Below, in pieces: positions 60,334 to 64,000 of a stretch of DNA of 64,000 nt. The first letter of the stretch is position 1, and each line of letters begins with the position of its first letter. Origin of the DNA: Sideroxyarcus sp045866275. Its GTDB lineage: Bacteria > Pseudomonadota > Gammaproteobacteria > Burkholderiales > Gallionellaceae. The notes under the pieces are model-generated. The model searched no databases. It saw only the letters and a list, made by a program, of their open reading frames with translations, and had not been told where the DNA came from. A program made the position numbers and the translations under genes. The stretch covers positions 16,029 through 80,028 of the forward strand of contig BAAFRX010000011.1 in NCBI GenBank assembly GCA_045866275.1. Direction: 5' to 3'.

Positions 60334-60771
60334 ATGAAATCATTCAATCAACTCCTGCTTGCACTAACCCTTACCCTGACGTGGATGGGGGCGGCGCAGG
60401 CACTGCCAATCATCACGGTACACAAAAGTCCAACCTGTGGCTGCTGCGAAAAGTATGTGGACTATCTGCGCGAAAACGGTTTTGTGGTGGAGGCAAAAAA
60501 TGAAACTGATATGAGCGCGATTAAGAAACGCTACGGCATGGCAGATGTTGCGAGTTGCCACACGGCATTGATAGGCGGCTATGTGGTTGAAGGACATGTG
60601 CCTGTTGCGGCAATCCGCAAGCTCCTGAAAGAGCAACCCAATATCGTCGGCATCAGCGCGCCCGGTATGCCGATGAATTCACCCGGTATGGGCGAGATGA
60701 AAAAAGGAACATTGACCATCTATGCCGTGCCGAAAGACGGCAAACAGCCATATATATTTTCAGTTGAGTAA
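60334..60771 (+). CDS. DUF411 metal-binding protein
   Basis: Protein of 145 residues with a signal peptide (cleavage near AAQALP) and the DUF411 motif SPTCGCCEKYVDYLRENGF (C35, C37, C38), plus DVASCHTALIGGYVVEGHVP. Members are found in copper-resistance clusters and probably bind Cu(I) in the periplasm. AGAAAGGAAC precedes the ATG at 60334; it lies 16 bases after cusA. Confidence 0.9.
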   Translation: MKSFNQLLLALTLTLTWMGAAQALPIITVHKSPTCGCCEKYVDYLRENGFVVEAKNETDMSAIKKRYGMADVASCHTALIGGYVVEGHVPVAAIRKLLKEQPNIVGISAPGMPMNSPGMGEMKKGTLTIYAVPKDGKQPYIFSVE

Positions 60772-60813
60772 TACGACAGCGATGAAAAATACTGCAATTT
60801 TTAGGAGGCTAGC

Positions 60814-61329
60814 ATGATTGAAATCATTCCAAATTTTCACCCTGCAATCGTGCATTTTCCCATTGCCTTTGGCACGGCTGCGGTCGCCTTTACCTCGGTC
60901 GGCATCCTGTTCAGTAATTGGACTTATGCGGCGCAATGCCTGCGGACAGGGCGTTGGATGTTATGGGGCGCGGCAGTTTTAGGAATAATCGCCGCCACGT
61001 TCGGCTGGTTCGCCTTCAATAGCGTTGCACATGACGAGGTGAGTCATGCCGCCATGATTGTGCATCGCAATTGGGCGCTAGGCACTGTGACTGCCTTGTT
61101 TATTCTCGCCGTTTGGGATGTGCTGCGCGGTCGTACCGTCAAGATGCCGACTTACGGATTTTTGGTATTTCTGATCGCGGCCTGGCTGTTGGTCATGAGC
61201 ACGGCGTGGCACGGTGCAGAACTGGTATATCGCCATGGGCTTGGCGTGATTTCCTTGCCCGATGTCGGTGCCGAACAAGATGCTGAGATCCACGATGGCA
61301 GCGGACATGAACATCAGCACACACATTGA
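60814..61329 (+). CDS. DUF2231-type membrane protein
   Basis: Protein of 171 residues with about four hydrophobic helices. It starts IPNFHPAIVHFPIAFGTAAV, the HPxxVHFPIA pattern of DUF2231, and ends in a His-rich tail (HDGSGHEHQHTH). The tail suggests metal binding. Function unknown. RBS TAGGAGG. Part of the metal-resistance cluster downstream of cusA. Confidence 0.82.
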   Translation: MIEIIPNFHPAIVHFPIAFGTAAVAFTSVGILFSNWTYAAQCLRTGRWMLWGAAVLGIIAATFGWFAFNSVAHDEVSHAAMIVHRNWALGTVTALFILAVWDVLRGRTVKMPTYGFLVFLIAAWLLVMSTAWHGAELVYRHGLGVISLPDVGAEQDAEIHDGSGHEHQHTH

Positions 61330-61418
61330 ATTTTTGGTTGTTGAAAGGAGATATCTATAGTCGATTGTTTCAAAATTTACTGCAGCATATTTATTAACCA
61401 AATACTTGGGAGTTAAAG

Positions 61419-61688
61419 ATGAAACTGAAAACCTCACTACTCGCCGCCACACTTGCTGCATTCGCAGCTGCGACTGCTTATGCCAACGACGAACATCACT
61501 CTGAGACCAAAGCTGATGCTCCAAAAGTTGAGAAGACAGAAGCAAAGAAACCGGTGAAGAGGCACAACCACATGGAAGAAAAAACCGGGATGCCCATGTC
61601 CGAATCAGGTGAAAAACCTGGCGACATGCCGAACATGGATATGCATGAACACATGAAAATGCACGACCACACCAAGGACAGGCACTAA
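61419..61688 (+). CDS. His/Met-rich periplasmic small protein
   Basis: Protein of 89 residues with a signal peptide (cleavage near TAYANDEHH) and a low-complexity mature part ending with MPNMDMHEHMKMHDHTKDRH, a Cu(I)-friendly Met/His composition. No named family is recognised. It probably buffers copper in the periplasm (inference). An AT-rich gap of 90 bases separates it from the DUF2231 gene, so it may have its own promoter. Confidence 0.75.
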   Translation: MKLKTSLLAATLAAFAAATAYANDEHHSETKADAPKVEKTEAKKPVKRHNHMEEKTGMPMSESGEKPGDMPNMDMHEHMKMHDHTKDRH

Positions 61689-61771
61689 ACCGTGCATTGC
61701 CTGCGCGGCTCGTTTGCGAAGTGCCTTGCCGCGCGGGCAATTGCTTCCAGTTTTGTTGAAAGGAGCAGAAG

Positions 61772-62005
61772 CTGAAACATAACCAACCTGCCGAGTCCAC
61801 GCGCCATGGCGCACCGCGTGCTTACAACTGGATATTCATTGCTTTTCTGGCAATTGCGGCCTTCTTTTTGTTCAGCGAACACCGCGCCCACCTGCTGGGC
61901 GCACTGCCGTTCCTGTTGCTGCTCGCCTGCCCGTTGATGCACCTGTTCATGCACCACGGACATCAGGGCGGGAATGACGCGCATCACGAAGGGGGCAAAA
62001 AATGA
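61772..62005 (+). CDS. DUF2933 membrane protein with a CTG start
   Basis: Read directly from the sequence: the frame ending at TGA 62003-62005 encodes WIFIAFLAIAAFFLFSEHRA, then LLGALPFLLLLACPLMHLFM and a HHGHQGGNDAHH tail, the DUF2933 pattern. An in-frame stop lies 15 bases before CTG 61772, and there is no in-frame ATG, GTG or TTG before the first helix. The CTG has AAAGGAG six bases upstream, so it is the best start (77 residues). It overlaps the next gene by four bases. Confidence 0.75.
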   Translation: MKHNQPAESTRHGAPRAYNWIFIAFLAIAAFFLFSEHRAHLLGALPFLLLLACPLMHLFMHHGHQGGNDAHHEGGKK

Positions 62006-62649
62006 ACCCCACGGGAAACGCATATGGCCTGTGGTCGCTGGTGATCATCAACTCGGCATTTTTCATCCTGTTTGCGTTCAGTTTCTTCAAGCCAAAGTCG
62101 CAACGCGACTGGCGCACACTCGGACTTTACTCGGCTTTCATCGTGGCGCTATTCACCGAGATGTACGGCTTCCCGCTGACCATCTACCTGCTCTCAGGCT
62201 GGTTGCAGAGTCATTACCCAGAGGTGAACTGGTTATCGCATGATGCCGGGCATCTGCTGGAAATGATGTTTGGCTGGCGATCCAACCCCCATTTCGGCCC
62301 ATTCCATATCCTCAGCATGCTTTTCATCGTTGGCGGATTCTGGTTGCTGTCCAGTGCATGGCCGGTACTCTATCGGGCGGTGCAACAAAACGAACTCGCA
62401 ACCAGCGGCCCCTATGCGCGCATCCGTCATCCGCAATATGTGGCTTTCGTGCTGGTGATGTTCGGCTTTCTGTTGCAATGGGCGACGATCGTCACCCTGC
62501 TGATGTTCCCGATTCTGGTTTGGGTTTATGTGCGCCTGGCATACACCGAAGAACAGGATGCCGAGACAAAATTCGGTGCCGCATATACCCGCTATCGTGC
62601 GGCAACCCCGGCATTCTGGCCTGCACTCTCAAGGCATCAGGAAAAATGA
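62002..62649 (+). CDS. Isoprenylcysteine methyltransferase-like membrane protein
   Basis: Protein of 215 residues with five or six hydrophobic helices. The C-terminal half has the ICMT/PEMT-type motif ATSGPYARIRHPQYVAFVLV and LAYTEEQDAETKFGAAYTRY, which form the S-adenosylmethionine pocket in this superfamily. The acceptor is unknown; bacterial members next to metal-resistance genes are common. Translationally coupled to DUF2933 and to the next gene (ATGA overlaps). Confidence 0.85.
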   Translation: MNPTGNAYGLWSLVIINSAFFILFAFSFFKPKSQRDWRTLGLYSAFIVALFTEMYGFPLTIYLLSGWLQSHYPEVNWLSHDAGHLLEMMFGWRSNPHFGPFHILSMLFIVGGFWLLSSAWPVLYRAVQQNELATSGPYARIRHPQYVAFVLVMFGFLLQWATIVTLLMFPILVWVYVRLAYTEEQDAETKFGAAYTRYRAATPAFWPALSRHQEK

Positions 62650-63122
62650 AAAGTATCGTCCAGAAACTTGGCAGCAGCCTCGCCAGCGTGACAAGGCAAC
62701 CCGAACCGAACGTGTTGCTGTTTGCCTTCCTGCTTAATTTGCCCTGGGAGCTGCTGCAAATTCGTTTTTTCGAGAGGATGCCTGAACTCGCGCATTGGGA
62801 TGGCGTGGCGGTGTGCGTGCGCGCCGCAGCGGGTGATGGCGTGATAGCGCTGCTGGCATTCTGGGCGATTGCCTTGCTAGCGGGCACGCGTGGCTGGATC
62901 GCTCGCCTCTCGATCCGGACTCTGTGCACTTATGTCGTCATCGGTCTCCTGTACACGGTCGTCGTGGAATACTGGGCGACGCAGGTTGCCGGGCGCTGGC
63001 AGTATGCTGCTGCCATGCCGCGTTTGCCGCTGCTGGAAACCGGCTTGCTGCCGCTGCTGCAATGGGTGTTGATTCCACCCTTGCTGCTGTGGGTGGTACG
63101 CAGGCAACTCACACAGCCATGA
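62646..63122 (+). CDS. Four-helix membrane protein, unrecognised
   Basis: Protein of 158 residues with about four hydrophobic helices: NVLLFAFLLNLPWELLQIRF, VIALLAFWAIALLAG, LCTYVVIGLLYTVVVEYW and LLPLLQWVLIPPLLLWVV. No named family is recognised; NLPWE and E/W-rich helix ends are the notable conserved-looking features. It is coupled to the ICMT-like gene (ATGA) and followed by the lycopene-cyclase-domain gene. Function unknown. Confidence 0.7.
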   Translation: MKSIVQKLGSSLASVTRQPEPNVLLFAFLLNLPWELLQIRFFERMPELAHWDGVAVCVRAAAGDGVIALLAFWAIALLAGTRGWIARLSIRTLCTYVVIGLLYTVVVEYWATQVAGRWQYAAAMPRLPLLETGLLPLLQWVLIPPLLLWVVRRQLTQP

Positions 63123-63149
63123 GCGCGCCGCTGCCAGGGAGGATAAGCA

Positions 63150-63848
63150 ATGTTTCTGGAGAATGATCACTATATCTGGCTGCTCTGGGCGCTCGCCTTC
63201 CTCGTGCCATGGGCAGTGCTGTACGCAGCCGTTCCCGCACAGCGCCGCGTGATGTGGTGGAGCAGTTCGCTGACCGCGTGGTTCGGCCTGACCGAACCGC
63301 TCTTCGTGCCGGAGTACTGGAATCCGCCCAGTTTGTTCGACCTGGCTCAACGCACCGGTTTCGACATCGAAAGCCTGATCTTCTGCTTCGGCATCGGCGG
63401 GGTGGGGGCGGTTCTGTACAACGCATTGACTGGGAAGCACCTGATGCCAATGGACATGCACGAGCGCAACAGTCCGCGCCATCGCTTTCATCGCGTCGCG
63501 TTGGGCGCGCCGTTCGTGGTGTTCGTCGCGCTGTATTTTCTGCCCTGGAATCCAATTTATCCAGGCATCGCCGCGTTGCTGGCAGGTGGATTATCCAATG
63601 TGCTGTGTCGCCCCGATCTGGCCAGGCAAACCTTGATTGGCGGTGTATTGTTTGCCGGGTTTTACCTGGTCTTTTTAACCGCGCTGGAATTGATGGCTCC
63701 GGGCTATATCGCACGGGTGTGGAATCTTCCTGCGCTGAGCGGCGTGATGCTCGGTGCTTTCCCCATTGAAGAACTATTGTTTGGCTTCGGCATTGGGGCG
63801 TACTGGTCCGGGGTGTATGAGCATCTCGCCTGGCATCGCAGCACCTGA
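63150..63848 (+). CDS. Lycopene cyclase-domain membrane protein
   Basis: Protein of 232 residues with about six helices. The pattern WFGLTEPLFVPEYWNPPSLF, FGIGGVGAVLYNALTG and FPIEELLFGFGIGAYWSGVYE is that of the lycopene cyclase domain (PF18916-like; the PxEE motif is catalytic in heterodimeric cyclases). No carotenoid genes are nearby, so the substrate is unlikely to be lycopene unless the pathway lies elsewhere. RBS GGGAGGATAAGC precedes the ATG. It may modify a membrane lipid as part of this locus (inference). Confidence 0.75.
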   Translation: MFLENDHYIWLLWALAFLVPWAVLYAAVPAQRRVMWWSSSLTAWFGLTEPLFVPEYWNPPSLFDLAQRTGFDIESLIFCFGIGGVGAVLYNALTGKHLMPMDMHERNSPRHRFHRVALGAPFVVFVALYFLPWNPIYPGIAALLAGGLSNVLCRPDLARQTLIGGVLFAGFYLVFLTALELMAPGYIARVWNLPALSGVMLGAFPIEELLFGFGIGAYWSGVYEHLAWHRST

Positions 63849-63997
63849 TGGTCGGGATTGATTTTGCGGCGGCGCATTTGAACTATGTGAAAGGAGATGG
63901 GATGGACGCCTCCCTCCCCACGGGGAGCGAGGTAAGTAAGTAAGAATGAGGTAGCCCCTCGCGGACCTGACGGCATCTAGGTGCCAAGGTGGAGATA

Positions 63998-64000
63998 ATG
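63998..64000 (+). CDS. Start codon of a gene cut by the window end
   Basis: ATG at the last three bases preceded by GGTGGAGATA at Shine-Dalgarno distance. The 149 bases upstream (63849-63997) contain a short stem CTCCCCACGGGGAG (63915-63928 region) but no credible gene; the ATG at about 63903 opens only a 13-codon frame. Nothing can be said of the product. Confidence 0.4.

Noticed and set aside
63849..63997. Possible riboswitch ahead of the gene at the window end
   Set aside because: Two short stems are visible (around CTCCCCACGGGGAG and GGCATCTAGGTGCC) but match no class I can name, and the gene is cut off.

Overview
The window looks like a chromosomal piece of a moderately GC-rich betaproteobacterium. 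The evidence is the gene order yceD-rpmF-plsX-fabHDG-acpP-fabF-pabC-mltG-tmk-holB-tatD, the grpE-dnaK-dnaJ cluster, and a dhc/shp/cytochrome b locus. A Nitrosomonadales or Gallionellaceae-like host is my inference from this combination; I could not test it by search. I saw no rRNA or tRNA genes.

Layout. 1-2.1 kb: membrane M48 protease and YjgN-type protein. 2.2-4.6 kb: a cytochrome locus on the minus strand (membrane cytochrome b, an unrecognised four-helix His-rich protein, an SHP-like cytochrome with unusual heme-motif spacing, and diheme cytochrome DHC). 4.8-8.7 kb: grpE, dnaK, dnaJ, with two near-perfect sigma-32 promoters. 8.8-11.6 kb: VOC protein, LemA, an outer-membrane-like protein and a GIDE-like protein with an EF-hand. 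11.6-22.2 kb: glnB and a long minus-strand fatty-acid, cell-wall and replication operon. 22.3-35.2 kb: housekeeping genes (maf/yceF, dksA, superoxide reductase, ygfZ, tadA, nadC, trxC, orn, rsgA and others) with REP-like repeats and a RAYT transposase remnant between them.

35.4-53.4 kb is a type I-C CRISPR-Cas locus: WYL regulator, small HNH nuclease, cas3, cas5, cas8c, cas7, then a RelE/ParE-type toxin-antitoxin pair on the opposite strand, then cas4, cas1, cas2, a leader, and an array I counted by hand as 117 repeats (one truncated) and 116 spacers. Cas3 plus Cas5/8/7 would carry out interference, Cas4-Cas1-Cas2 acquisition. The spacers hold a readable history: six spacers were taken twice with the same 5' end but usually different 3' ends, one protospacer was inserted in both orientations, several spacers hit diverged alleles of the same phage sites, and the two leader-proximal repeats lack the terminal AC.

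53.5-63.9 kb is a copper/silver-type metal resistance region: a Cys/His-rich small protein, CusF, CusC, CusB, CusA, DUF411, then small membrane or metal-binding proteins (DUF2231, His/Met-rich, DUF2933), an isoprenylcysteine-methyltransferase-like protein, a four-helix protein and a lycopene-cyclase-domain protein. Another gene appears to start at the last three bases.

The most unusual parts are the cas operon architecture (toxin-antitoxin inside it, HNH ahead of cas3), the array history, and the cytochrome locus.
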